From: UBA6055 sp965214085
GTDB taxonomy: Bacteria; Chloroflexota; Anaerolineae; Aggregatilineales; Phototrophicaceae
Direction of reading: 5' to 3'
Length of the DNA: 64,000 nt
NCBI GenBank assembly: GCA_965214085.1
Contig: OZ243937.1
Coordinates: 496,001 to 560,000, forward strand
The notes beneath the pieces are model-generated. The model was not told where the DNA came from and ran no database searches. It worked only from the letters and a program-made list of their open reading frames with translations. A program made the position numbers and the translations under genes. This document shows, in pieces, positions 44,277 through 52,858 of this stretch; within the stretch, counting starts at the first letter, position 1; each line of letters begins with the position of its first letter.

Positions 44277-45303
44277 TCGCGCCCTCCCAAGGCTGCAAGA
44301 TTACTTTGCCGCATTGTCCCGATAATTGCGTCTCCCAGGCTGCCTGTATTTCGTCCAGCGGGAAGCGATGCGAGATCAACTTGTCCAACTGCCCGCCGAC
44401 CTCGCCGATCATGGACATCATGCGCGGGCTGTCCGCCAGGTTAAAGTGCCAACTGCCCACCAGCGTCAAACCCTTGCGGATCATGTCCCGGCTGATTTGT
44501 ATGGGCGTATCGTCGCTGCACTCGCCGACGAAAGCAACCTGCCCCTTGCGCCGCGCCGCGTCAATGCACAAACGGTGCGCCGCCACCACGCCCGAGCAAT
44601 CCAGCGCTTTGTCGACGCCGCGCTCGGCCGGCGTAAGGGCGAGGATTTGCTGCAAGGCATCGGGGTCCAGCGGATTGACCACCGCGTCAGCGCCCAGTTC
44701 CAGCGCCAGGTCGGTGCGGTAAGCAATTGAGTCGACAGCGATGACGCGCGCGCCGCGGTACCTGGCGTTGATGACGCCGCCCAAACCGACCGGACCCAAT
44801 CCGGTGATGAGCACGGTGTCATGCCGATCCACCTCCATCGTCTGCATGGCGCCGAATGTGGGTCCCAAGCCGCAGCAAGCCATTGAGGCATGCTCGTAAG
44901 ACATGCCCTCGGGAATCGGCAGCAGCATCCAATCTTGCTTGAGCAGGTACTGAGCCATCGTCCCGAGCCCAGCCGTACAACCATGCAGCGCGGCGAAGTC
45001 GAAGCCGTCTTGGCAATGAATATAGTCGCCGTCCAGGCAGAGCGCGCACTTGCCGCAGGCGTTCATCGGCATGACCACCACACGATCGCCGACTTGCACG
45101 CGGCTTGGCTGCGCCACCTCGACGACCTCGCCGGCCGCTTCGTGCCCGTAGGCGCCTTGGCTGCTGCCAGCCGCGAAGGCTTTGTACTCGGTGCACATCG
45201 GCGCGACATGCACTTTGATGACCGCCCAATTGTCTTTCGCGGCAGGCCTAGCAGCGGTTTCCAGCCCCGCCTTTTCCTTGCCTTGTACAGCAACGCGTTT
45301 CAT
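44269..45303 (-). CDS. Zinc-dependent medium-chain dehydrogenase
   Basis: The product has 344 residues from the ATG at 45303, which has AGAGGA six bases upstream; the longer open frame begins without such a site. C37 and GHEAAGE (H54, E55) are catalytic-zinc ligands, and C83, C86, C89 and C97 are the structural zinc ligands (NACGKCALCLDGDYIHC). LITGLGPVGLGGVINARYRG binds the nucleotide. It oxidises a sugar or polyol, and the family includes sorbitol and threonine dehydrogenases. It is the first gene of the five-gene operon 40679-45303. Confidence 0.87.
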   Translation of the reverse strand: MKRVAVQGKEKAGLETAARPAAKDNWAVIKVHVAPMCTEYKAFAAGSSQGAYGHEAAGEVVEVAQPSRVQVGDRVVVMPMNACGKCALCLDGDYIHCQDGFDFAALHGCTAGLGTMAQYLLKQDWMLLPIPEGMSYEHASMACCGLGPTFGAMQTMEVDRHDTVLITGLGPVGLGGVINARYRGARVIAVDSIAYRTDLALELGADAVVNPLDPDALQQILALTPAERGVDKALDCSGVVAAHRLCIDAARRKGQVAFVGECSDDTPIQISRDMIRKGLTLVGSWHFNLADSPRMMSMIGEVGGQLDKLISHRFPLDEIQAAWETQLSGQCGKVILQPWEGANV

Positions 45304-45466
45304 TCGCTTTCCTCTGATTGCCGATCTTGCCGCGCAATCGGTTTCTTGACGACGGCTAGGACTATAACATAGGCGATATGACGCCGCAACAAGCTCGAAA
45401 AGGGGGAAATGTATCCTTTTCGGTTGAAACAATTTCTATACCATTGAGGACACTGAGAAATGCGAG

Positions 45467-45568
45467 AGCACCGAGAAACTCAATCGAAAAATGCCATATT
45501 CTTTGTGTGCTTTGTGCCTTTGTGTCTTTGTGGTGAAATTGAATTTCAACCGAATTCGATACACTACC
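45467..45568. repeat. 102-bp repeat family B, copy 2
   Basis: It matches 19246-19347 at 98 of 102 positions by eye. It lies in the 357-bp gap between the dehydrogenase operon and the divergent LacI gene; the rest of that gap holds only a short TGAGGACACTGAGAAATGCG stretch and the operator-like palindrome. Confidence 0.8.
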
Positions 45569-45628
45569 GGCAATCCAGCATATTTGACGAATCACTTACG
45601 ATGCACTAGACTTCGCCTAATCGCTTGC

Positions 45629-45640
45629 GTAACAGGTTAC
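45629..45640. promoter_or_regulatory. Candidate LacI-type operator
   Basis: GTAACAGGTTAC is a palindrome with a two-base centre, 21 bases before the LacI gene. Location and even symmetry fit an autoregulatory operator; it could also serve the divergent dehydrogenase operon. Confidence 0.4.
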
Positions 45641-45660
45641 ATAATAAAGGCTGGGCCAGC

Positions 45661-46656
45661 ATGAAACGGGTTACCATGCGCGATGTCGCGGAGCGAGCCG
45701 GCGTCTCGAACGCCACGGTTTCGCACGTCATCAACGAAACGCGCTTTGTCGAAGAAGCCACCAAGGAGCGTGTGCGCGAGGCAATTCGTTCGCTTGGCTA
45801 TCGCCCCAATACGGCGGCGCGCAGCCTGACGACGCAGCGGACGGGCATCATCGGGCTGATCGTGTCCGATGTCACCAATACGTTCTTTGCCGAAATCATG
45901 CGGGGCATTGAAGATGTGCTGATCGCCAACGGCTACAGCCTGATGCTTTGCAACACTAACGAAGTGCTGGAGCGCGAAGAGTATTATATCGACATCTTGC
46001 TGCGGCAGGGGGTGGACGGCATCATTGCCGCGGCCACCAGCCAGAATTGGGATGTGTTAAACCAAGCGGCCAAACTCAACATCCCCATCGTCATGCTGGA
46101 CCGCACCTTCGACGAGGCTGTTTCGCCCTACGTCGGCGTCGACAACCGGCACAGCGCCTTTCTGGGCACGCGCCACCTGATTGAGCGCGGTTATTCTGAG
46201 ATCGGCATTCTGGCCGGCTTCCAACGCTTGTCAACCATGAGAGACCGCCTGGCCGGCTATGAAGACGCCTTGGCCGCCGCCAATATACCGCTGCGGGAAG
46301 ATTGGCGCATCGACAGCCCACTATCCATCGAGGATGGCAAAAGCGCCATGCAACTATTGATGAAGCAGCCGCAGCGGCCGCGAGCGGTATTCATTTGCAA
46401 CAACTTGCTCAGCTTGGGCGCGCTGATGGGGACGCAGGAACTGGGTCTGGCCTGCCCCGGCGATGTCGCCATCGTCGGCTTTGACGATCATCCCTGGGCG
46501 CAGGTTTCCAATCCGCCTTTGACGGTCTTGCGGCAGCCTACCTACACCATCGGCGAAACCGCGGCTCACAAAGTATTAAAAGCTCTGAACGAAGACGGCG
46601 CGGCGATACCCTCGGCGCATTTCAACTGCCAGCTGATCGTCCGCGATTCAGCCTAG
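45661..46656 (+). CDS. LacI-family transcriptional regulator
   Basis: The product has 331 residues from MKRVTMRDVAERAGVSNATV, the usual LacI start; a frame opening 12 codons earlier adds nothing typical. The N-terminal helix-turn-helix and hinge helix (TTQRTGIIGLIV boundary) are complete, with SHVINETRFV and YRPNTAARSL. The C-terminal sugar-binding domain is of the periplasmic-binding type (VDNRHSAFLGTRHLIERGYS, IVGFDDHPWA). It most likely represses the surrounding transport and catabolic genes and responds to a sugar or sugar acid. It is followed after 108 bp by the fucosidase gene. Confidence 0.92.
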   Translation: MKRVTMRDVAERAGVSNATVSHVINETRFVEEATKERVREAIRSLGYRPNTAARSLTTQRTGIIGLIVSDVTNTFFAEIMRGIEDVLIANGYSLMLCNTNEVLEREEYYIDILLRQGVDGIIAAATSQNWDVLNQAAKLNIPIVMLDRTFDEAVSPYVGVDNRHSAFLGTRHLIERGYSEIGILAGFQRLSTMRDRLAGYEDALAAANIPLREDWRIDSPLSIEDGKSAMQLLMKQPQRPRAVFICNNLLSLGALMGTQELGLACPGDVAIVGFDDHPWAQVSNPPLTVLRQPTYTIGETAAHKVLKALNEDGAAIPSAHFNCQLIVRDSA

Positions 46657-46764
46657 GCAGGTGATGCGTCGACCCCAGCCCACTCGTCAAGTTGGCTCGC
46701 TGGGGCGACGGAACCGCGCCCGCCGGGCAACACAAGAATTGGCCACTGCACAAACGGAGATAGC

Positions 46765-48222
46765 ATGATGACCAAGCGATATGAAGCAAATTGGGCATCG
46801 CTGAAAACGCACCCAACGCCGGAATGGATGCGCCAGGCGAAGTTTGGCATTTACACCCACTGGGGCATCTACTGCGTGCCGGCTACGGGCCCCAATGTCA
46901 CCTGGTATCCCTACAATATGTACCGCGAGGGCACACCTCAATACGAATACCACTGCAAGACTTATGGCCATCCGTCGCAATTTGGCTACAAAGACTTCAT
47001 CCCGATGTTCACCGCGGAACATTTCGATCCCGATGAGTGGGCCGAACTCTTCAAGCGGGCGGGCGCCAAATTCGCCGGTCCAGTCGCCGAGCACCATGAT
47101 GGCTTCCCGATGTGGGACGCCAGCGATACCGAATGGTGCGCCGGCAAGATGGGACCCAAGCGCGATGTCGTCGGCGAACTGGAGCGGGCCATCCGCGCCC
47201 AGGACATGCGCTATATGGTGGCTATGCACCACGCCGAAAATTGGTGGTTCTTCCCGCACTGGAAGCCGGAATACGATACGGCCGATCCCCGCTACGCCGG
47301 CTTGTATGGCGAGCCGCATAATCTGGACTTCGCTTATGACGCCCGCGGGAAAGGGCACGATCACGGCGAATGGCGGGCGCAGGACAAACCCAGCCGCGCC
47401 TTCCTCGAACGCTGGAAGAACCGGCTGGTCGAGGTGGTCGAGCGCTATGAGCCGGACTATATCTGGTTCGATTTCGGCCTGCGCTTCGTGCATGATCAGG
47501 TCAAGCAAGATTTCCTGGCTTACTACTACAACAAAGAAGCTGAGTGGGGCCGCGAGGTTGTCGCCACTTACAAGTGGCATGACATCCCGCCGGGCGCCGC
47601 CTTGCTGGACTTTGAGCTAGGCAAAACCGCCGAGTTGACCCACTACGAGTGGATCACCGATACAACTGTCGATGACGGTCAGGGCTGGGGCTACATCAAA
47701 GAAACCGAGTACAAGACGGTGACGGAAATGGTGCATTACCTGGTCGACAACGTCAGCAAGAACGGCTTTATGCTGCTCAATGTCGGCCCCAAACCCGATG
47801 GTTCCATTCCCGATGAGTCGAAGGCTATCCTCGAAGGCATGGGCGAGTGGCTGCGCGTCAACGGCGAGGCGATCTACGATACCGTGCCTTGGAATACCTA
47901 CGGCGAAGGTCCTACGCAAATGACGCATGTTGGCGCCTTCAGCGATACCAAAGAAAAACTGGCATTCTGCGCCCGCGACATTCGCTTCACCGTCCGCGAG
48001 AATATCTTGTACGCCATTGCATTGGGCTGGCCCGAGCAAGAATTCATCATCGAATCGACCCACGCGCTTTATCCGGGCGAAGTGCGCTCCGTGGAACTGC
48101 TGGGCGGCGAAGGCGAGCTGAAGTGGGAAATGACGGCGGACGGCATCAAGATAGAGCGCCCCGACCACCGACCCGGCGATCACGCCTACGCCTTCAAAAT
48201 CACGCGCAATACCAGCTTGTGA
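46765..48222 (+). CDS. Alpha-L-fucosidase, GH29
   Basis: The product has 485 residues without a signal peptide, so it acts in the cytoplasm on imported oligosaccharides. KFGIYTHWGIYCVPA near 26-40, AEHHDGFPMWDA near 108-119 and YIWFDFGL at 232-239 are GH29 signatures; D236 in the last is the expected nucleophile. KNGFMLLNVGPKPDGSIPDE near 333 is the conserved end of the barrel. A C-terminal beta domain follows. The enzyme releases L-fucose with retention of configuration. A hairpin (CCCCAGC with GCTGGGG, 46675-46705) lies in the leader. The fuconolactonase-like gene follows after 53 bp. Confidence 0.93.
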   Translation: MMTKRYEANWASLKTHPTPEWMRQAKFGIYTHWGIYCVPATGPNVTWYPYNMYREGTPQYEYHCKTYGHPSQFGYKDFIPMFTAEHFDPDEWAELFKRAGAKFAGPVAEHHDGFPMWDASDTEWCAGKMGPKRDVVGELERAIRAQDMRYMVAMHHAENWWFFPHWKPEYDTADPRYAGLYGEPHNLDFAYDARGKGHDHGEWRAQDKPSRAFLERWKNRLVEVVERYEPDYIWFDFGLRFVHDQVKQDFLAYYYNKEAEWGREVVATYKWHDIPPGAALLDFELGKTAELTHYEWITDTTVDDGQGWGYIKETEYKTVTEMVHYLVDNVSKNGFMLLNVGPKPDGSIPDESKAILEGMGEWLRVNGEAIYDTVPWNTYGEGPTQMTHVGAFSDTKEKLAFCARDIRFTVRENILYAIALGWPEQEFIIESTHALYPGEVRSVELLGGEGELKWEMTADGIKIERPDHRPGDHAYAFKITRNTSL

Positions 48223-48275
48223 GCGATTGCTTGGGTTAAAATCGCGCCAAATTAGGCAAGGGTGGGGAGTGAGCA

Positions 48276-49112
48276 ATGACGCTGCGCATTGATTCGCATC
48301 AGCATTTCTGGCGCTATAACAGCGATGAGTATCCCTGGATTGACGCGTCTCGCGAGCCGCTAAAGGTGGATTACATGCCGCCTGACCTCGAGCCGCTGAT
48401 GCAGGCGGCCGGCATTGATGGCACGGTTGCCGTGCAAGCGCGGCAGAACTTAATCGAGACGGACTTTCTGCTCGGCCTGGCCGATCAGTATGACTTCATC
48501 CGCGGCGTCGTGGGCTGGGTGGATATGCGCGCCGATGATGTGGAAGCGCAATTGGAGCGACTCGCGCCGCACCCGCGCATGGTCGGCGTACGGCATATCG
48601 TGCATGATGAAGCCGACGACAGCTTCATGCTGGGCGGCAATTTCTTGCGCGGCCTGGCCAAACTCAAAGCCTGCGACTTGCGTTATGACTTGCTGCTTTT
48701 CCCGCGGCATCTGCCCATCGCCATTGATGTTGTCAAGCGCTTTCCTGACCAGCCCTTTGTGCTCGACCATATCGCCAAACCCTTTATCAAGGACGGCCTG
48801 CTGGAACCCTGGCAGCGCGATATTCGCCAGCTGGCGACATTCGACAATGTGTGGTGCAAAGTCTCGGGCATGGTCACCGAGGCGGCTTGGGGCGGCTGGA
48901 CGCAGGCCGATTACAACCCCTATCTCGATGTCGTCTTCGACTGCTTCGGCATTGATCGCCTGATGTTCGGCAGCGACTGGCCCGTCTGCACGCTCTCCGG
49001 CAGTTACACTCAAGTGGCTGGCATCGTCGAGACTTATATCGCCGCGCTCTCGGCTGACGAGCAAGCCAAGATCATGGGCGGGAATGCGGGCGAATTCTAT
49101 CAACTTCCTTGA
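48276..49112 (+). CDS. L-fuconolactonase-like amidohydrolase (amidohydrolase 2)
   Basis: The product has 278 residues. IDSHQHFWRYNSDEYPWID at 5-23 holds the metal-binding HxH motif and is typical of the lactonases for L-fucono- and L-rhamnono-lactones. DHIAKPFIKDGLLEPW and MFGSDWPVCTLSGSY supply the further histidine and the catalytic aspartate. These enzymes open sugar lactones produced by dehydrogenases in the oxidative fucose pathway. Position right after the fucosidase gene supports this substrate. The family also hydrolyses other lactones and 4-sulfomuconolactone, so the assignment is probable, not certain. Confidence 0.82.
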   Translation: MTLRIDSHQHFWRYNSDEYPWIDASREPLKVDYMPPDLEPLMQAAGIDGTVAVQARQNLIETDFLLGLADQYDFIRGVVGWVDMRADDVEAQLERLAPHPRMVGVRHIVHDEADDSFMLGGNFLRGLAKLKACDLRYDLLLFPRHLPIAIDVVKRFPDQPFVLDHIAKPFIKDGLLEPWQRDIRQLATFDNVWCKVSGMVTEAAWGGWTQADYNPYLDVVFDCFGIDRLMFGSDWPVCTLSGSYTQVAGIVETYIAALSADEQAKIMGGNAGEFYQLP

Positions 49113-49127
49113 CAGCGGGGCAACCCT

Positions 49128-49468
49128 GGGCAATCGCATCAACGAAATGATTCACCACAGAGGCACAGAAGTAAAACCAAGAAAGTCATGCGAAGAAGCG
49201 CGCCTGACCAATCTGGTCGCTCGCTTCCGCTGCGACTCGTGGTTTCGTGCTGTCGCCCCTACAGATCGTTGCTTTGGCAAATTTCGCATGACAAACTTGG
49301 AACTACTGGGACACAGAGTTTAAGTTTGTTCGGGGCAGAATTCCTCTAGAATCGACATACAAATGGGAATCACAGGGTTCAAATTTGAAGTGCAGATTCA
49401 CAGTTTTTATAACTGATAGGCTTTTCTCTGTGTCCTCTGTGGTTAAAATATTTTGAAGCGATTGCCCT
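49128..49468. repeat. GGGCAATCGC element (copy 5)
   Basis: It runs from GGGCAATCGCATCAA to TTTGAAGCGATTGCCCT with TTCACCACAGAGGCACAGA after the left end and CTCTGTGTCCTCTGTGG before the right. The inner GTTTAAGTTTGTTCGGGG part matches copy 1 at 11.0-11.2 kb. About 130 bases after the left arm are extra and include CAATCTGGTCGCTCG and GTCGCCCCTACAG remnants. It fills the 438-bp gap before the hydrolase gene. Confidence 0.75.
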
Positions 49469-49550
49469 GCTGGGCAAACGGCGATGTTGCGGGGATGCGC
49501 AGGTTGTGCCAGAATTACCGGCTCAAAATAGGCATTGACTGGAGCATCTA

Positions 49551-50522
49551 ATGATTCCTAACAAGATTACCACGAGTGTTAGCTTAAGCCTGCGCTTTGT
49601 CGCGCTGCTATTGTGTCTGGCGCTTGTTGCTGTGCCAGTAGCGGCGCAAGAGGACCTCGCCGAACTTGCCGCCGCCGCCGCAGACTCCATGGCGGAATAC
49701 GCGGTCAGCGAGAGCGATATCAGCTTCAGCAACGAGGGACAGAATATTATCGGTACATTAGCGCTGCCGGACGGAGAGGGACCGTACCCGGTCGCTTTGC
49801 TGCTGCACGGATTTGTCGGTTCGCGTCATGAACTTCCGGTGGTAGGGACGGACGACACGATGTTCAGCCGCGCCGCCCGTTGGCTAGGCGAACGCGGCAT
49901 CGCCAGCTTACGTATCGACTTCCGCGGCTCCGGCGAGAGCGAGGGCGCCTGGGAAGATACGACCTTCAACGGCCAGATCTCGGACGCCATCGCTGCGCTG
50001 GATTATCTGGAAACGCTGGATGGCGTCGACAGTGGCAGTATCAGCATTATCGGCTTGAGCCAAGGCGGTCTGGTTGGCGCATCGACGGCCGGGCGGGATG
50101 CGCGCGTCAGCAACTTGGTACTGTGGTCGGCAGTGTCAAACCCGGTAATGAGTTACGGCATTCTGCTGGGTTTTGACACCCTGCTGCATGGCGCGGCTGC
50201 CGGCGATGAGGCGCTTGCCATCACCTTGCCCTGGGGCGCCGAGACCACGTTGAAGGGACCCTTTTTCGAGGATATCTTCCTCCTAGATCCAGTCGCCGAA
50301 ATCGCCAGCTATGGCGGGCCTTTGCTTGCCATCACAGGCTCGCGCGATGATACGGTTACGCCGCAGCCCCACGCTGGCCAGGTATTCCTTGATTATCACG
50401 CGGGCCTGGAAGCGCTGGTAGTGCTGGATGGCGACCATGTCTTTGATGTCCTGGTAGGGGATGTCACCGCTGTAATTGACGAAGCGCTGGCTTACAGTCT
50501 GGCTTGGCTGCAGAGCAATTAG
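49551..50522 (+). CDS. Secreted alpha/beta hydrolase
   Basis: The product has 323 residues. Residues 1-32 form a signal peptide (FVALLLCLALVAVPVAA, then QE). The hydrolase fold follows: LLLHGFVGSRHE with the oxyanion residues, IDFRGSGESEG, the nucleophile elbow IGLSQGG (serine near 166), the acid in TGSRDDTVTPQ and the histidine in LDGDHVF. It is probably an esterase or peptidase-like acyl hydrolase exported to the envelope. In a glycan locus it could remove acetyl or other ester groups from polysaccharides, which is inference. It lies between the fucosidase genes and the zinc dehydrogenase. Confidence 0.85.
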   Translation: MIPNKITTSVSLSLRFVALLLCLALVAVPVAAQEDLAELAAAAADSMAEYAVSESDISFSNEGQNIIGTLALPDGEGPYPVALLLHGFVGSRHELPVVGTDDTMFSRAARWLGERGIASLRIDFRGSGESEGAWEDTTFNGQISDAIAALDYLETLDGVDSGSISIIGLSQGGLVGASTAGRDARVSNLVLWSAVSNPVMSYGILLGFDTLLHGAAAGDEALAITLPWGAETTLKGPFFEDIFLLDPVAEIASYGGPLLAITGSRDDTVTPQPHAGQVFLDYHAGLEALVVLDGDHVFDVLVGDVTAVIDEALAYSLAWLQSN

Positions 50523-50681
50523 CAGAATTAGCATCCTGGCAAGCCGGGCACAAACAAGCTCCGGAGCAGCCGTCGTTCTGAGCCGGTCATTCACCTGGTC
50601 GGCTCCGATTTTGACAAACGCGCGGATGCCATGCCCACATACGCAGAAGCTGTTTGCGGGCTATCTGGACGAGACTGTATG

Positions 50682-50792
50682 CTATAAGGCTTGTCCTCAA
50701 TCTAACTCGGTGTACTCGCTGGCAAAGATGACGAAACTTCGCCTAAGCCGAGCGAGCGGCGGCAGCGTGACAGTACCCGACAAGCCTTATAG
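50682..50792 (+). promoter_or_regulatory. 14-bp inverted repeat framing the leader of the zinc dehydrogenase gene
   Basis: CTATAAGGCTTGTC (50682-50695) is the exact reverse complement of GACAAGCCTTATAG (50779-50792). The left arm overlaps an extended -10 element, TGCTATAAG; the right arm overlaps the first bases of the AGGAG ribosome site. The 83 bases between contain no gene. It could be a pair of operator sites or an RNA stem. The rest of the 281-bp gap shows nothing recognisable. Confidence 0.5.
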
Positions 50793-50803
50793 GAGCAGCG
50801 TCA

Positions 50804-51829
50804 GTGAAAGCAATTGTATTGGAACAACCGGGCACGCTTAGCCTGCAAGACCAGGCCGCGCCGACGGGTCCCGGGCGGAACGAAGCGCTGGTACAAGTCC
50901 GGCGGGTGGGCATCTGCGGCACCGACCTGCACGCTTTTGGCGGTAACCAGAACTTCTTCAGTTACCCGCGCATCATGGGCCACGAACTGGCGGTCGACGT
51001 CCTCGAAATAGGCGCCACTGACGGCGACCTGGACTACAGCGTCGGCGATACTTGCTGCGTCATTCCCTACTTGAATTGCGGCAACTGCATCGCTTGCCGC
51101 CGCGGTAAGTCCAATTGCTGCACGCAGATGCAAGTCCTGGGCGTCCACATCGACGGCGGCATGCGCGAGCAATTCGTCCTGCCGGCCGAAAAGTTACTCA
51201 AAGCTGATGGCCTTGCGGTCGAGCAGTTGGCGCTGGTGGAGATGCTCTGCATCGGCGCCCATGCCGCCAAACGCGCTCGCGTCACGCCCGGCGAAAACGC
51301 GCTGGTCATCGGCGCGGGACCGATCGGCTTGGCGACGGCGCAGTTCGCCAAAGTGGCTGGCGCAGACGTGACAGTCATGGAGGTCAACCAGGCACGGCTC
51401 GAATTCTGCGCCGATGCCCTGGGCATCGACAAGCTGGTCGACGGGCGCGGCGACGCCCTGGGGCAGGTCAAGGCGCTGCATGGCGGCGAGCTGCCAACGC
51501 TGGTCTTCGATTGCACCGGCAGCGCCAATTCCATGCACAGCGCCTTCGATTATGTGGCGCATGGCGGCTCGCTGATTCTAGTCGGGCATATCAAAGGCGA
51601 CTTGAGCTTTAGCGATCCACACTTTCATTCGCACGAAATGACGCTGCTGGCCAGCCGCAACGCCACGCCGGGCGACTTCGTCTGGGTCATCGACAGCTTG
51701 CGCGCTGGCGATATCGACCTGTCGCCCTGGATCAGTCATACCGCCACGCCGGAGAGTATCGTGCCCGAATTCCCCGCCTGGCTTGATCCAGCGACCGGCG
51801 TAATCAAAGCCATGCTAAACTTTGATTAA
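50804..51829 (+). CDS. Zinc-dependent medium-chain dehydrogenase (sugar dehydrogenase-like)
   Basis: The product has 341 residues from a GTG at 50804, with AGGAG eight bases before it. C38 in GICGTDLHAF and GHE near 63-65 are catalytic zinc ligands; CGNCIACRRGKSNCC near 90-104 binds the structural zinc. VIGAGPIGLATAQFAKVAGA binds NAD(P). The length and the GGMREQFVLPAEKL segment are as in sugar and polyol dehydrogenases, some of which oxidise L-fucose, galactose or sugar acids. The desaturase gene begins 17 bp downstream, possibly by read-through. Confidence 0.87.
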   Translation: MKAIVLEQPGTLSLQDQAAPTGPGRNEALVQVRRVGICGTDLHAFGGNQNFFSYPRIMGHELAVDVLEIGATDGDLDYSVGDTCCVIPYLNCGNCIACRRGKSNCCTQMQVLGVHIDGGMREQFVLPAEKLLKADGLAVEQLALVEMLCIGAHAAKRARVTPGENALVIGAGPIGLATAQFAKVAGADVTVMEVNQARLEFCADALGIDKLVDGRGDALGQVKALHGGELPTLVFDCTGSANSMHSAFDYVAHGGSLILVGHIKGDLSFSDPHFHSHEMTLLASRNATPGDFVWVIDSLRAGDIDLSPWISHTATPESIVPEFPAWLDPATGVIKAMLNFD

Positions 51830-51846
51830 GAGTGTTCAGGCAAACC

Positions 51847-52848
51847 ATGAGCGAAAGTCGCCCAGTGAAACGGCGCATCAAGTGGTATCGTTCGCCAATC
51901 GCGGCGGCCGATCTGGCGCGGCTCAACCAGCGCAGCGACGCCCGCGGGCTGGCGCAGACCTTGGGGTTCCTGGCGCTGCTTTTGTGCAGCGGCGGCATCG
52001 CCTGGGTCGCGGCTGACCGAGCGCACTGGATTATCGCGCTGGCGCTGGTGTATCTGCACGGCGCGCTCTACGCCTTCCTGGTCAACGGCTTTCACGAGCT
52101 CTGCCACAAATCAGTCTTCAAGACTAATGCGCTGAATATCCTCTTCCGCAATGTTTACGCCTTCCTGGGCTGGTACAGTCCGGTGTCGTTCTGGGCCAGC
52201 CATCAAGCGCATCATCGCTATACCTTGCATCCGCCGGATGATTTGGAGGTGGTCTTGCCGGTTAAGCTGACCCTGCGCTCCTACCTCGCCTTCGCCGTCA
52301 TCAATCCGCGCGGCTTCACCCTGCGCATGAAGAATGTCGTTCAACTTTGCTTCGGCATCATTGAGAGCGAGTGGGAGCAGGCGCTGTTCCCGCTGGAAAA
52401 TGTGGCCGGGCGGCGGGCGCTGTTCCGCTGGGCGCGGCTACTGCTGGCGGGGCATGTGCTGATTGCGGCTGCCTCGCTGATACAGGGCTGGTGGATGCTG
52501 CCCGTGCTGCTCACGCTGGCGCCATTCTATGGCGGCGGCTTCCAATACCTGCTCAACGAGGCGCAGCACATCGGCTTGTCCGACGAAGTCACGGATTACC
52601 GCATCAATACACGCACCATCCTGCTGAATCCCGTGTTAGGATTTTTGTACTGGCAGATGAATTATCACATCGAGCACCACATGTACGCGGCGGTGCCCTT
52701 CTACAATCTGGCTGAATTGCACGAGTTGATTTCTGATGATTTGCCCGAGTGCCCGCGCGGCATCAGCGGGACCTGGCGGCAGGTTATCCCCATCCTGCGG
52801 CGCCAGCAGCGCGAGCCGGGCTACAGGCATGTGCCGGAGTTGCCTTAG
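51847..52848 (+). CDS. Membrane fatty acid desaturase family protein
   Basis: The product has 333 residues from MSESRPVKRRIKWYRSP; an ATG five codons earlier is possible. The three histidine boxes of the di-iron desaturase/hydroxylase family are complete: HELCH near 84-88, HQAHH near 119-123 and HIEHH near 276-280. Four to five hydrophobic stretches lie between them. It introduces a double bond or hydroxyl group in fatty acids or a related lipid at the membrane. Its placement behind a sugar dehydrogenase does not suggest a shared pathway. Confidence 0.87.
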   Translation: MSESRPVKRRIKWYRSPIAAADLARLNQRSDARGLAQTLGFLALLLCSGGIAWVAADRAHWIIALALVYLHGALYAFLVNGFHELCHKSVFKTNALNILFRNVYAFLGWYSPVSFWASHQAHHRYTLHPPDDLEVVLPVKLTLRSYLAFAVINPRGFTLRMKNVVQLCFGIIESEWEQALFPLENVAGRRALFRWARLLLAGHVLIAAASLIQGWWMLPVLLTLAPFYGGGFQYLLNEAQHIGLSDEVTDYRINTRTILLNPVLGFLYWQMNYHIEHHMYAAVPFYNLAELHELISDDLPECPRGISGTWRQVIPILRRQQREPGYRHVPELP

Positions 52849-52858
52849 ATTTCTTTGA

